Below are positions 34,076-51,679 of a DNA stretch of 64,000 nucleotides, one piece after another. Under the pieces are notes generated by a model. It was not told the origin of the DNA. It searched no databases and saw only the letters and a program-made list of their open reading frames with translations. Position numbers and translations under genes: made by a program. The stretch is from Gadus chalcogrammus (taxonomy: Eukaryota; Chordata; Actinopteri; Gadiformes; Gadidae), in contig NC_079414.1 of assembly GCF_026213295.1 (NCBI RefSeq), forward strand, positions 14,277,107 through 14,341,106, in the 5' to 3' direction. The stretch's first letter is position 1, and each line of letters starts with the position of its first letter.

Positions 34076-34404
34076 CAGGGGTCTCAAACTCATCTTACCT
34101 GGGGGCCGCCGAAGGTAGAGCCTGGGTCAGGCTGGGCCGCATCAAATATTGCACAGAAAAAAAGAGCACAACTGACCCAGTTGTGCTCTTTAATTAGTCT
34201 ATAATTAGATCAGGTTGGCTATGTAATCGCAGGGGAACATTTTATAGTGGTTGGTGGAAACTGGGACATTTTAGCATCCTTTGGCTTTTGTCGGGACACG
34301 CAACTCAAAATTGGGACTTGCATCTGGTTATCCTATCACAAGTGATTAAAAAGTGTGGCAAGCCATTCGGGGGGCCACAAAGTATCATCCTGCGGCGACC
34401 CCTG
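34076..34404. mobile_element. hAT-type MITE with perfect 8-bp target duplication
   Basis: Ends CAGGGGTC and GACCCCTG are inverted, and CTTTAGAG directly flanks both (34,068-34,075 and 34,405-34,412). An 8-bp duplication with CAGGG-type ends is diagnostic of hAT elements. The start GGGGTCTCAAACTCA is like many vertebrate non-autonomous hATs. The 329-bp interior is non-coding and carries a perfect 14-bp hairpin (AAAGAGCACAACTG) at about 34,160-34,190. Confidence 0.9.
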
Positions 34405-34412
34405 CTTTAGAG

Positions 34413-34719
34413 AAAACAAACAGCTCTTATCATGACCAGGGTAATTTCATTTCAGTCTGTTAGGAACCTTCCTGAGCAAAAAAGACTAAACGACCACAGC
34501 CAGTCTGGGGCCAGGTGGTCTGCTTAAATCATCCATAAACCACAAATATATGTAGATCATAAACCATTGAATAAAAATGAAAGTAGAACTCTCTCTCCCC
34601 CTCGAGAGTTGTACACATGCATTGTGTTTGACTTCAGAAGCATTTCGGCATACTTTATTCCTGTGGGAATATCCTTCCGTCACCAAATGCTCTGCTCAAG
34701 AAAGGAAATACTTTAAAAT
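34413..34719. other. Unrecognised sequence
   Basis: No gene or transposon end recognised between the hAT MITE and the next interspersed repeat. Confidence 0.5.
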
Positions 34720-35340
34720 AGAGTTAAAGATCCCATGGCATGAAAATTTCACATCATGAGGTTTCCTAAAATTAATATGACTTCCTCTAGCCTGACTATG
34801 GTCCCCCAGTAGCTAGAAATGGCGTTAGTTGTAAAACGAGCACTATTTAGACTACTCTGCCTTTGGAAAAACAAAGCTCAGAAGCGCCGACTTGGAATTT
34901 TTCCCTGTATGTCGTCATAAATGTTACCTCCCCTTCTCTGCTTTGCCCTCCCAGAGAATTTGGCCCGCCAAGGAGACAATGAGCTACGACTGTTGTACAC
35001 TTCTTTGTTATTTGGATAACCGTTCTGCTGTTGGTGTTATGAAACGTCGGGTTCTTTGACGTCTCTAGGATTTCCACAATGAGACTCGTAGTGGGGGTTA
35101 TCTCAGCCATGGTTGAGAAGGAATTGGGGGGAAAGGAACTTTGGCTTTGACTCCCTGAAGTGCATTAACCGTGACATGGAGGAGAAAGGGATTGTTGCCC
35201 ACGATTGTCTCCCGCCGGAGCCCCGCTGCCCGCCGGAGCGAGGCACCGTCGCCGCGAGGCACGCTGCCCGCTTCCGAGGCCGTGGTGCCTCGTCACCGTA
35301 TTTAAAAGTCACGGTTGTCATGGATACTAGGCTGCGATGC
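34720..35340. repeat. High-copy fish interspersed repeat (family not named)
   Basis: Begins TTAAAGATCCCATGGCATGA and includes CCTGACTATGGTCCCCCAGT and GAGAATTTGGCCCGCCAAGG, phrases I recognise from a very abundant teleost repeat. Its right part (35,167-35,199) shares 32 of 33 bases with the inner hairpin of the foldback at 7.9 kb, and GACGTCTCTAGGATTTCCAC (35,059) resembles motifs in the foldback arms. The family is remembered by wording, not by name. No coding frame is identifiable. Confidence 0.6.
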
Positions 35341-35606
35341 TAGATGGTAGAGTACCACGCCGCCAATGCTAATATAATCAAGAGGAGAAGGCATGAATGA
35401 ATTAAGTCAATTCAGACGGTGCTGCAGAAGTAGTGTGGTGATAAAGTGAAGTGCGCAGTCGGTTTTAAACAACATGAGGATGGATATTTGATTTGACCTT
35501 TGGTCAAAGAAAGCTATCCGTTCCCCAGTTGATATGCTAGAGTGAGGATGGATGAATGGTGGACACTGCCACACTATAACACTTCTTGTTCGGCAAAAGG
35601 AGCCGA

Positions 35607-36287
<681 letters not shown>

Positions 36288-36454
36288 CATAGTGTGGACA
36301 CTGCCACAACACAGCCGAACCAGATCGGCTCAGCTCCGATAGAAGTAGTGGAATGTTTCCACTCATTGTTGTCAATGTTATCAATAGTGGTTTCTAATTT
36401 TTATAGTATATATAGTCATGTATATAATGTAGAGTCAGATGTAGGGGTGAAGTC

Positions 36455-36605
36455 TCTTTACAACTCAGTCATAGAGGAGCAGTCAGGAGAAAGGGCATCT
36501 TGCTCAAGGATAACTCTCGGACTGACTGTGGACATACACGAATCAAACCAAGGTCCCCTGCCAGCCGGGGGTCAAACACCCCGAGCCCCTGAGTTACCCA
36601 CCAAC
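36455..36605 (-). repeat. tRNA-derived SINE fragment (minus)
   Basis: On the plus strand: GGGCATCTTGCTCAAGGATA, ACACGAATCAAACC, and CCCCTGAGTTACCCACCA. These are the complements of a SINE tail, a B-box-like GGTTTGATTCGTG and an A-box-like TGGTGGGTAACTCAGGGG. The arrangement is the tRNA head of a common fish SINE in reverse, diverged. Confidence 0.6.
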
Positions 36606-37503
<898 letters not shown>

Positions 37504-38048
37504 CATGGTACATTCCCCATATTTCCATATATCTGTTTATCTCTCCTGCCGGCTGTATGGGTGCAGTATGTTTGTATTGCACTCTTCTTGTGTGTGTCTG
37601 TTGGAAGCTCAGTTCTGTTTTTTGCTCCCTGGTTTAGTGTGTCTGTGTGTGTGATGGTTGCTGTGTATGTTATAGGGTGTGGGATTGATATTTCTTAAAT
37701 GATCTCTAATGTTCTCTTCCAACATCCTCTTAAGAAAAGGTCCTTGCCTCACCTATTACCCCCCACCTCCTCTCCATGTCATGACTATCTTGACTGTTGA
37801 ATCAGTCCATCATCATCTTCTACATCTGCGTTGAGCGCTGCTAATCCAGTGGCCTGGAGGGTGTGGGGAAGCAGCAGAGCGAAGGCCACAGTTGTCTTTT
37901 TATCAGAAGGGATCTTATAGGGTTGTCAAGGTCCACCCGTAAGGCTCTGACTCAGCCTTGGTTAATCCTGGAAAGTGAACTTGATTTAAACGAAGAGGCG
38001 GGGTCATCTCGGGCCGCAGTTCCACTCTGGGGTTGACGGGGACGCTTA
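37504..38048. other. Unrecognised sequence
   Basis: No exon, RNA gene or transposon end recognised. Confidence 0.5.
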
Positions 38049-38060
38049 CACACGCACACA

Positions 38061-38096
<36 letters not shown>
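38049..38096. repeat. (ACGC)n microsatellite
   Basis: About ten ACGC units; the complementary motif family (GTGC/GCGT) also forms the array at 22,394-22,526. Confidence 0.9.
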
Positions 38097-38299
38097 TGTA
38101 AAATTTGAAGGTTGTGTATTCAACTGATTAATAATTTTGTCATTCAATCGAAATATTTTTTTTTTGTTTTCTTCCTAAAACACTTATATTTGATTAGGAG
38201 CTCAATTTAGAAATATTTGTTTGACAAATGTACAATTTCAAGGTTACGTACAAGCCTGCGCATGCGCATTAAATACAAAGACGCTTACGACTACTGGAC

Positions 38300-38465
38300 C
38301 AAACCGCAGTGTTGCCAACTTAGCGATTTTGTCGCTATATTTAGCTACTTTTCAGACCCCTTTGGCGACTTTTTTTCAAAACAGCGACAAGCGACAAATC
38401 TAGCTCCTTTTTCAGCTGCTATTGGTGACTTTTGGCGACTTTTTGAGGTGAAAGCAATATCGCTA
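38300..38465. repeat. GCGACTTTT-rich interspersed repeat
   Basis: Repeated phrases TTGGCGACTTTTT, CAGCGACAAGCGACAAATCT and TTAGCTACTTTTCAG match a fish interspersed repeat I recognise by wording. It lies immediately before a hAT-like transposase tail and both share one long open frame, so it is probably part of the same element. Confidence 0.5.
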
Positions 38466-38543
38466 TTACCTCTTCACAACGAGCACCGGGTGCCTGCGCG
38501 GCCCCTCCCCCGTCTCAACGCCCTTACAGGCAGCTCAGTCCTC

Positions 38544-38774
38544 GTGGTAAAAAGCAAACTCAAGAACCGGATGTCCTTGCAGACCTTAAACTCCATCCTA
38601 TACATCCGATATGGTTTAAAGCTGTCAGGTGATGCTTGCTTTGAGCACCAACTGCATGATCATGTTTTGAAGCTTTTTGGAACATCAGCTGCTTATTCAT
38701 TCAAGGTAGCAGCTACAGCTGAACCTGCAGTAGAGAGCCTTGACCAGAGTGACGATGAATCACTTGTTCTGTGA
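38544..38774 (+). pseudogene. hAT-like transposase C-terminal fragment
   Basis: Codons 110-185 of a 185-codon open frame (38,217-38,774) read LKNRMSLQTLNSILYIRYGL, then DACFEHQLHDHVLKLFGTSA and an acidic end DQSDDESLVL. An R-M-S-x-x-T-L-N-(S/A)-I-L-x-I-R-(Y/F)-G-L-K block and a short acidic tail close many fish hAT-superfamily transposases, as part of the dimerisation region. The N-terminal 109 codons are translated repeat, not transposase, so the catalytic domain is missing. The uninterrupted frame is notable but short. Confidence 0.55.
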
Positions 38775-39210
38775 GCTAGCACAGCCTGTCTGTGTCTGGA
38801 GGGAGGTCTGGAGTAGGCCTAACTCTGCCATTTAGATTGTTAATATATATTGTATACAAAAATATGTTATGTTTAAAAATGTTCATGTTTAAATGAGAAA
38901 CAATTGTTTGATTAAATTTTAATCTTTTTGATTGGATAAAACAAATTATTTCTGATAGATATTTCTTAAATGAGAAACAATTGTTGGAGTGAATCAATAT
39001 TTTTTTGTTTAGGATTTAACATACGATTTAAATGTATTAACCATTCAAAGAATAGAATTATGCTTGGTGCCAAGTTGTATTATTTTGTTTTTATGAACAT
39101 AGGAAATATTGTTTGAGGCAAGCTATATATTTGTCATTGGCTCAAGTTATGTAATATAGATGTGAACCATTACCCTACATTTTTTTAATTGGTTCAATGA
39201 AAGACTTTTT
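38775..39210. other. Unrecognised AT-rich sequence
   Basis: No gene seen. AATGAGAAACAATTGTT occurs twice (about 38,893 and about 38,970), a small local duplication. Confidence 0.5.
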
Positions 39211-39214
39211 CCAG

Positions 39215-39335
39215 TGCAGGAGGTAGAGCGGGGTAACTTGGAACCGGAAGGTTGCTAGTTCGATCCCTGGTTTCTCCCTGAGCAAGACACCCTAACCTCA
39301 CTGCTCCCGATGAGCTGGCTCTTTCTTTTGATATA
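39215..39335 (+). repeat. tRNA-derived SINE fragment (plus)
   Basis: GGAGGTAGAGCGGGGTAAC (A-box-like) and GGTTGCTAGTTCGATCCCTG (B box GTTCGATCC) at normal tRNA spacing are followed by CCTGAGCAAGACACCCTAAC and CTGCTCCCGATGAGCTGGCT. The head plus these downstream phrases belong to a widespread fish SINE. It is a transposed copy, not a working tRNA gene: no acceptor-stem pairing is apparent. Confidence 0.8.
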
Positions 39336-39384
39336 TGTAAACTACTGTGTTATAGTCATTGAACGAGGACAGGATTGTTTGGTA

Positions 39385-39545
39385 TTCTAGGTGGTTTGAC
39401 TCCTACCAGAAAGGTTGTGGTTTAAAACAATCAATATCCGTGCTGAGGAGCAAGACGGCCTAACTGACTACCTGCTCTTTAATCACCTGTGTGTTAAACT
39501 CTGGTTGGCCTTGGATAAAATGCTCTCCTCAATGACTAAATACTC
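39385..39545 (+). repeat. Second, diverged SINE copy (plus)
   Basis: GGTTGTGGTTTAAAACAATC resembles a decayed B box, and the 3' part GGCCTTGGATAAAATGCTCT then CAATGACTAAATA matches the common fish SINE tail (CTTTGGATAAAAGCGTCT ... AATGACTAAAT). Older than its neighbour by divergence. Confidence 0.6.
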
Positions 39546-41679
<2,134 letters not shown>

Positions 41680-41768
41680 ATGCATTATGTAAATGATTAA
41701 GATAGAGCTGTAATGGAAGGGACACCGTTGGGATTTCTCAGAGAACGTGATAGGAGTGAAAGATTGGT

Positions 41769-41813
<45 letters not shown>

Positions 41814-42056
41814 CAGGTTAAAGAGGGAGAGTTATGTTGAGAGCAGACGATAAGAAGGATGCCTTGATTGACTAAATGTTGTTATCTGGGAAGGTAGTAC
41901 AATTGCCCTGAGCATACATTTATTTCTGTTAACATTTGTGCCTGCGTGACTGCGTGTGTAATGGTTGTGTGGTGGTCCGGTAGGTTCAGGATCATGTCTT
42001 TATAAGGATGCAATCACGCTTCATTATTCATTTATACGCACATGTATATATGAGAG

Positions 42057-42090
42057 AATCGGGAAGATGGCGGGCGCCATCTTCCCGATT
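42057..42090. repeat. Perfect 16-bp snap-back palindrome
   Basis: AATCGGGAAGATGGCG, two G, then its exact complement. The paralogous site at about 36,112-36,135 has the left arm but continues with different bases, so the right arm is a gained, templated inversion. Confidence 0.95.
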
Positions 42091-42241
42091 GCATGTTAAC
42101 TTGCAACTCAAATATCATATTTGTTTACCCGCCAGGATTTACTGTTAAATACAGTAGCCCTCTCATTTCATGCATTGGCTGATGAGCAGAAGGTGGAATT
42201 GCCCCTTTGCACACAGTTCTAGTGTAAGAAGAGCTGTTACA

Positions 42242-44219
42242 TATTATTTATTGTTTGCTAAATTACTGCATTACCCTTTCAAGGTCTGTTCTACCAAGAC
42301 TACGAAACACTTTAAACAGAAAGACTCCAGACACTATGATGCAGCCATACAGTATTTGACCAACAGGAATCAAATCAACAGAAAAGTGAATGTTTCGAGC
42401 GCTATAAGGGAGATCACCCAATAACGGAAACAAGTTCAAGGATTGGTTCTTGAAGGCAGAGGGAGAAAGGTAAACAATGGTGGCTATAGGAAGCAAGAGT
42501 TGCTATATAATTGATCTGTGCATGAAAGTGTGTGTGTTAGTGTGTGTGTGTGTGCATGGTAATGTTTCTGTGTGTATGTTATGGATGTGTGTGTATGTGC
42601 GTGTGTGTGTGTTGGTGTGAATGTCTGTTTCATCCGTACGTGTGCGTCTTTCACAACATGTGCCACAAGTAAATACCAGCACATCCATCACGCATTCGAC
42701 AGGCTTTAGCAATTAACTTGTACCTGCATGTCATTCCAATGACCCCCAACCCCCCGCTCAAGTCAACTCCAGTGCGCTGCGGGATGAATCAAAGACGACA
42801 GAAAATGGACAGAGGGAGAGACAGAAAGGGAAGAGGGGGAGGGAATTGTACCAGAGTTACACGCAGGAACCAAAGTGCAAAGCCAGAGATATAAAAGAAG
42901 AAAAGCAAAGAGAGAATAAAAAGAGAAAGGGAAAGAAGACGAAGGGGAGGGAAGAAGAAAAGCAGTGCGTTGATAAAAGCGGACACCTGAATGGCGCCCG
43001 TAGGCTACAAACATAGCGTGCTGGGGGGGGGGTTGAAGGGACATAAACGGCGGTAGGGGGGCTGAGGGGGATGGGCAGTGGGGGGGTGTAGGGGGGGCTT
43101 GGGGATTAACCTATTAGCACAGGCGGTTTTGTCACACTGCTAATCCTCTTAGAGGGAGCGCAGGAAGGCGAGAGGTGGTGAGAATGTCAATTTAGCTGCT
43201 TTCCCCGCTGCTAATTACCCCCGCTATCTCCAAACCGCGTGCTAATTCCGCCACGGACCGCGCCGCTTCTTGAAAGTCTGCGTTTCGTGAGTCACACAAT
43301 CTTCAGGGAACACAACGTAGGGGCCTGCTGCCAAAGGGAAGGGCTGTGAGGCAAACTTCACTTTTATTTTTTTCCAATTTGAGCGTGAATGTTTAGAGTT
43401 GTGAATGTACACAGCTTCGAGATAAATAGCGGTCACAGTGGGTCAGGTTCTGATGTTTCCAGAACACACAAACCCAGGTTTTTATGAGTCTGTTGTTCTG
43501 ACTTTGTCCTGTTCCAGTTGGAACACAGAGTGTTTGTTTGACTCATGTTTTTTGGCAGCATTTCTACAGAGACATTTCTTCTTTTCTTGTTTACCGCAAA
43601 GCACCTTGGCACCTTTAATGCTACGTTATCGTCTGGTGACCATATAAATACCATAAAGGTGTGAATATTGTTATTATTTCACTTACCTACTAATCTGTAT
43701 TCTTACATACTCTTGTCTGATTTGTACTTTCCTTTTATGCCACAAGCACAAATTGAGGGTGGCTTCGTCTTCCATTGGTTTTCCCTAAGTCTTATTGGAA
43801 GGTGACAATTCTAAGCCCTTGTTTTCGTGTCTTGTCACGGCCGTGTGCTTTGGACGATATGCCCTGCCAGTAGCCCTGGCATTTCCCTCCCTCGGATTAA
43901 TAAAGTCTTGCCTTATTTGATCAGAAATCAAGTCCAACTTGGACTGAGCACGGCGCCATCTTATCGTGGAACGGCTTCTGTTTGCCGGCAAGCATCGGGA
44001 GACTTGCCACACAGCGGGACCTCTCTCTGGGAGATAGTTTGCGACTCTGTTGCAGCCCGACGTTTCATCTGTGTGTTGACGCTCCCACTTTCCTTTCACA
44101 AAGGCACGTATGTTCCACCTTTTGTGTTTTTCCAACTGTGGGAGCCACGGTAAGGAAGAACAAGATGTTTTGATGGGAGTGATGGTGTTGTTACAGGCAG
44201 CTGCTCGATATACTGAAAT
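42242..44219. other. Unrecognised sequence with G-runs and a purine-rich tract
   Basis: A degenerate GT stretch lies at 42,525-42,620, a purine-rich tract at 42,790-42,965, and G-runs at 43,021-43,105. TTAATAAAGTCTTGCCTTAT at about 43,898 resembles a retroelement 3' end with polyadenylation signal. The 148-codon minus frame (44,231-43,785) has no domain I recognise. No host exon found. Confidence 0.5.
43021..43105. other. G-run cluster, quadruplex-prone
   Basis: Six or more runs of five to eleven G within 85 bp on the plus strand, separated by short loops. Confidence 0.8.
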
Positions 44220-44249
44220 ATTGCCGATCATTATATAATGATCGGCAAT
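44220..44249. repeat. 30-bp perfect palindrome
   Basis: ATTGCCGATCATTAT is followed directly by its exact complement with no spacer. Confidence 0.97.
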
Positions 44250-44356
44250 CTTAACAGACTCTAAATGTATAATTTAACAGGGAAACTTCAGCTCGGATTC
44301 ATGCATCTATTAATGTCTCTTGTGACTGTGTAGTTGTGTGTTTGTGTTAATGAGCT

Positions 44357-44486
<130 letters not shown>

Positions 44487-44514
44487 TGTATAAGCATATG
44501 TGTGTCAGTGTGTG

Positions 44515-44548
44515 TTTCTCTTTGTGTTCTTTCTCTTTGCCTCTCTGG

Positions 44549-44585
<37 letters not shown>

Positions 44586-44775
44586 GTGTGTTTGTCTGTT
44601 TACATGGATGCATGTGTGTGTATTTGCATGTGTCTCTCTCATTCTCTGTCTATCTCCCTGTTTCTCTCAGTCCGTTTCTCTCTTTGTCTTTGTTTCTCTG
44701 TCAGCCTCTCTATCTGCCTTTCTCACTATCGGTCCCTCTCTCTCTTTCTGTCTCTGTCTCTCTCTCTCTCTGCTA
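44515..44775. repeat. CT-rich degenerate region
   Basis: CTCTCT/CTGTCT/TTTCTC sequence with a pure (CT)n block at about 44,551-44,582. Overlapping Ser/Leu/Cys frames are artefacts. Confidence 0.85.
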
Positions 44776-44984
44776 TTCCGTCTTGGTGAGCGGCAGAGCA
44801 GAAAGACACAGCTGGCCGTCTCGTCTCCCCTAATCTTCTGATTTGGGTAGGACAGGACAGGAGGAGAGTGCACAGCCTTGCGTGATACCTTGCACGGTGC
44901 ATGCATCACTCGTGCAGCCCGCAGGCACGCGATGACAGACATTCCTATCTCTCCTGCAACTTTTCAGCCAAGGGGAAATACCTA

Positions 44985-45303
44985 GAGGGAGAGAAAGACA
45001 TATGTGTTGGGAGTACCACATCGAGACAAAGAGAGAAAGCAAAAAGGAAGACCAGAAAGACAAACAGGAAACAGAATTGGAGAGAAAAAGGTAAATGATA
45101 GAGGGAGTAAGAGAGAAAAGAGGGAGAGAGGCAGGAAAGAGGAAGACGGGGAAACAGAAGTGGAGAGAGAGCAAAGAGAAAGAAAAGTAGAGAGAGGAGA
45201 GAAGGACGATGGGAGGAAAGAGAGAGCTGAGAGAGGGAGACAAAGGAGAGACAGGAAAGAGAAGCAAATGAGAGAGAGCCAGAAAGATAGATATAGAGAG
45301 AGA
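44985..45303. repeat. Long purine-rich (GA/AAAG) tract
   Basis: Roughly 320 bp strongly biased to purines on the plus strand, with GAGAGA, AAAGAGA and GGAAAG units. It could adopt triplex structure. The 132- and 165-codon frames on either strand are compositional. Confidence 0.8.
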
Positions 45304-46685
45304 CACATTACCCAGGGAAATTTGCACATTGATGATTCTTGCACAGCAGGAACGGTTTTTTATTGTTTATATTTTTTTGAAAACCTTCCCAACACAGATT
45401 AAGAGACACAGACCATTTTAAACTATTTATCCTCTTGAGGATAATGGCATAACATATAAGAATCAATCGTTTCAATATTGTAGATTATACTGGACACCTG
45501 AGGCACTTAGATATCTATGTATCAGGGTCACCAACATATAGTTACATTTACTGTCAATATTGTCCACGGAGATGGCTAGACTAGTCACGCTATGGACTTG
45601 TCCCAGGAAGTTGTACTATAACCCAACCCTTACCTGACCCACATTATCAAGTATTAAAGTACTCATTTTTAGATTTCAATCAGAGTTATATTGTAAGAAT
45701 AATAATTTGGTGCAATTATTTTGAGCTAGTATTAGTATTTTACATCTCATGTTGAATCTTATTTTACTTTGAAATAAGTCTAAAGAGAGAGGGGGATCAA
45801 ATGTAACTGGAAAAGAGATGGTGACAGATGAGAATTAGGAGAGATAGTGTTCATACAATACGGGAGACCAAGTACGCTGTATCACAGCCTTGGTTTTGCG
45901 TTATAGGTTGTTTGGCAGAACATTTTATTACCAGCCACAGTAGAGGCTGAGAAAAATTAATAATGGAGCAACTCCAATAATGTAAGAGCTTCACAGCCAA
46001 AGTTACTAATTTGAGAGTTCAGAGTCGCTGTATAAATCACACAGAAAAGGTACGTCACTTAATTTGTATAGTTAGTAATGTTGTCAATTGAATAGTAGGA
46101 CTTACAACATGGGCTAAAGTATGTTCTCTTAACAACACAAGTGCTGATACCATCTCATCTACCCTCATGTATTCATACATGACCTTCATGAGTTCATACC
46201 ATGGCCTTTAACATGGTAGGCCAGGGAAAGGTTTGAGGTGTTTTAGTGCACCCCAATTAGTTTTAGATTAAACTGTTTGGATTGAGTCGCATGGTTCTCA
46301 TGCATTCGCCTCTATAGCAAATGGCCAATAGTCAAATAAAAAATATTGAAAAATAAAGCAAACATTTCTCTTTGGTTAAAAGAGACTTAAGACGCTACTT
46401 AATTATCAGAAAAGAAAACACTCTGAACAACACCCTGAACTAGAAGAAAATGATTCTCGATAACAACATGATACAAAGCCACTGTTTTTTAAATGCCGCC
46501 CCTGCCCAGCAAATGCGATATTAGCAGATCTTCCCCGCACAGCATTAGGCATTAATAATGGATGGCAGAGTTATGGCTTGTCTGGATTGGGGGCCAGTTG
46601 GAGGGCCAGCTCATCCATTTTTCAGCGTTGGATAAACCCGCCATCTTTTGTTGGGTAAATATTTCATCTAGGCCATATCAGACCA
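45304..46685. other. Unrecognised sequence, no gene
   Basis: AT-rich with no coding signal. The stretch 46,490-46,680 has balanced composition with GGCATTAATAATGGATGG and could be conserved noncoding DNA, untested. Confidence 0.5.
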
Positions 46686-47042
46686 TCTCTCTCCCACTCT
46701 CTCTCTCTCTTATCTATCTCTGGGTCTCTCTATTTCTCTCTCTATCGCTCTTTCCCTATCTCTCGCCTTCCTGTGTTTATCCTCCAAAGTCCAGCTGTTA
46801 AGTTTTCTCAGGGCTACCTCTTATTTTCATCCCTCTGTCTTTCTCTCTCTCTCTTTTCCTCTCTCTCACACACACACACAAGTACACACAAATACATAGA
46901 CACACACATGCTTTCACCAAAACGAAACCACACACACACAAATGGCCAAACACAAGCATTCTCATACTCACAAACAAATACTCAAACATACACTGACAAC
47001 TGCTCTCTCTCCCTTTCTCACGCACACACACACACACACACA
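46686..47042. repeat. Mixed CT-rich and CA-rich degenerate region
   Basis: CTCTCT blocks (46,688-46,765; 46,830-46,868) followed by interrupted CA sequence (46,867-47,042). Frames through it are low complexity. Confidence 0.8.
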
Positions 47043-49055
<2,013 letters not shown>

Positions 49056-49137
49056 TACACACACACGCACACACTCACACAAACAAACACACAAACAAAC
49101 ACACACACACACACACACACGCACGCACGCGCGAGCG
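49056..49137. repeat. Interrupted CA/AAAC/ACGC repeat
   Basis: CACA with AAAC and CGCACGCACGCGCG variants, a degenerate compound microsatellite. Confidence 0.85.
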
Positions 49138-49518
49138 CTCAAACGAACACCAGCAGACACTATGGGAGAAAAGTACTTTTACATTTAAGGATAATATGTA
49201 ATTATTATCTTGCCTACATGCTATATTATTCTTATAAGTGTGGAGAAACATTGAGTGAAAGCGGTACCACTCTCCCTCTTGTACGACCTCGGGAATGACA
49301 CCAGGCTTGACCTTTTTCGATGTGCGTTGATAACGGGTTCCATACGTGTTGGGAGCTGGTAAACAGCAAAGTAAATGTGCATGGGATGAGGTAATGATGC
49401 ATGGATGATGTACGGGCAGAATGAAAATATATGGATAGGGGCCCGGAAGTGGCTCTTCAGTTCTTTGTCAAACCAACTCGGCTTTGTTCTTACTTGTTCC
49501 CGAGCAATAATAAAGTCT
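49138..49518. other. Unrecognised sequence
   Basis: No gene or mobile element recognised. Confidence 0.5.
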
Positions 49519-50484
<966 letters not shown>

Positions 50485-50564
50485 GCTTTGACCTGTCTAT
50501 GGACCTGTGTTTCTCTGAAAAGATGTTAAAATACCAGCCATTAAAACATGCATTAACAATAGGT

Positions 50565-50752
50565 GGCTATAGCACAAAGCTAGTTGTACTCATTTATGGT
50601 AGCCTTGGACATGTTCATGGACTCTGTGTTAGAGGATTGCAAATTGCTGGACTCAATAAGAAGAACTCTAAGCAAATAGCCAAGTACTGCTCTGTGTCAG
50701 CAATCATAGGCAGTCTGCATGTCTGGAGAAAGCGCTGTCATCTCTACCCATA
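50565..50752 (+). pseudogene. Probable transposon-encoded C-terminal fragment
   Basis: The frame ending at 50,753 reads TKLVVLIYGSLGHVHGLCVR, then GLQIAGLNKKNSKQIAKYCS and VSAIIGSLHVWRKRCHLYP. The string G-S-L-G-x-V-H, R-G-L-x-I-A-G, A-K-x-L/I-A-K-Y-C-S-V-S-A-I-I-G-S and W-R-x-R-C-x-x-Y-P is one I recall at the C-terminus of repeated uncharacterised fish ORFs of retroelement origin. I cannot name the element. The upstream part of the open frame is a GT microsatellite translation. The segment may be a relic or a tail exon. Confidence 0.45.
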
Positions 50753-50753
50753 A

Positions 50754-51679
50754 TATAACTTGAACTATACATTTATCTCTACTGATTTACGTGGTTGTGG
50801 ATACCTGCAAAGTGTTTGTGTTGTTTTGGATATAATAGGCTCTTTATTAATATTTGGATGCTATGGTGTTGTAGTATTGGTCATTCCAAATACATTTATC
50901 AAATGTGTGTGTGTAATATGTAATAATGTGCAGAAGTGGCAGTGCACCATTTGCTGTTTCTTTGGACATTGTACTGTATTGTATGTATGTGTGTGTGTGT
51001 GTGTCAAGTATCAATGGATGGAGGATTCTTTCAGAAGAAGAGTGCAGAAGATCCTTCCCCTGAAGGATGAGCAAGGGCCAAATGTCGGCCCTCTCCTGGC
51101 AGACAGATCCACAGCGCCGCCTGGGACTTGGACAAAAATACTTGATAAAGGAACAATTTCTATGAAATGGGGTGCTCTCATGGTTCTGAAGTGACATGGG
51201 TCTTTCACAGCACTTTCCCAGCGCTTTCACACTACTTCCAATGTTGTGTGCTCACCATGGTACAAAGTCCAATGCCACACATACGTTATACAAACAAGTA
51301 AACTAGTAGGAAATTATGAAATGCTCTAACTGAGAAGATGAAAAGTTCCAAGGTTAAAGTTTGATTCAAAAAGGGGTTTGAATGGTAATATATGTCATTG
51401 CATGGTTTTGTTGAACTTGGTTTTTTTTGCGTAGTTATCTCATTCTACAGGATGTTATTTCAGAAGAGCAGAACACTGAATGAATTCTGATCATGACCCG
51501 ACAAGAAGGAAATGAAGAGATGACTGAGATCAGAAACACAACATCAATATCCCCAAATCAGTCCTATTCACCCTGGCAGTTCACACCAGGAAATGTTTAT
51601 TTTAGCATTAGAATGGAAACAGGAAATAATAAATGTTTACACAATTTCCACATTATCGCTGGTTAACGATGACCTCTTA
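50754..51679. other. Unrecognised sequence
   Basis: The 144-codon plus frame 50,760-51,194 has no domain I recognise; its middle includes a short GT run (50,984-51,005). It could be non-coding sequence of the element whose fragment ends at 50,752. Confidence 0.45.

Noticed and set aside
39215..39335. Possible tRNA gene (A and B boxes)
   Set aside because: The stems do not pair as a cloverleaf and SINE body sequence follows; it is a SINE.
43785..44231. 148-codon minus-strand frame
   Set aside because: No recognisable domain or codon pattern; sits beside a retroelement-like AATAAA segment.
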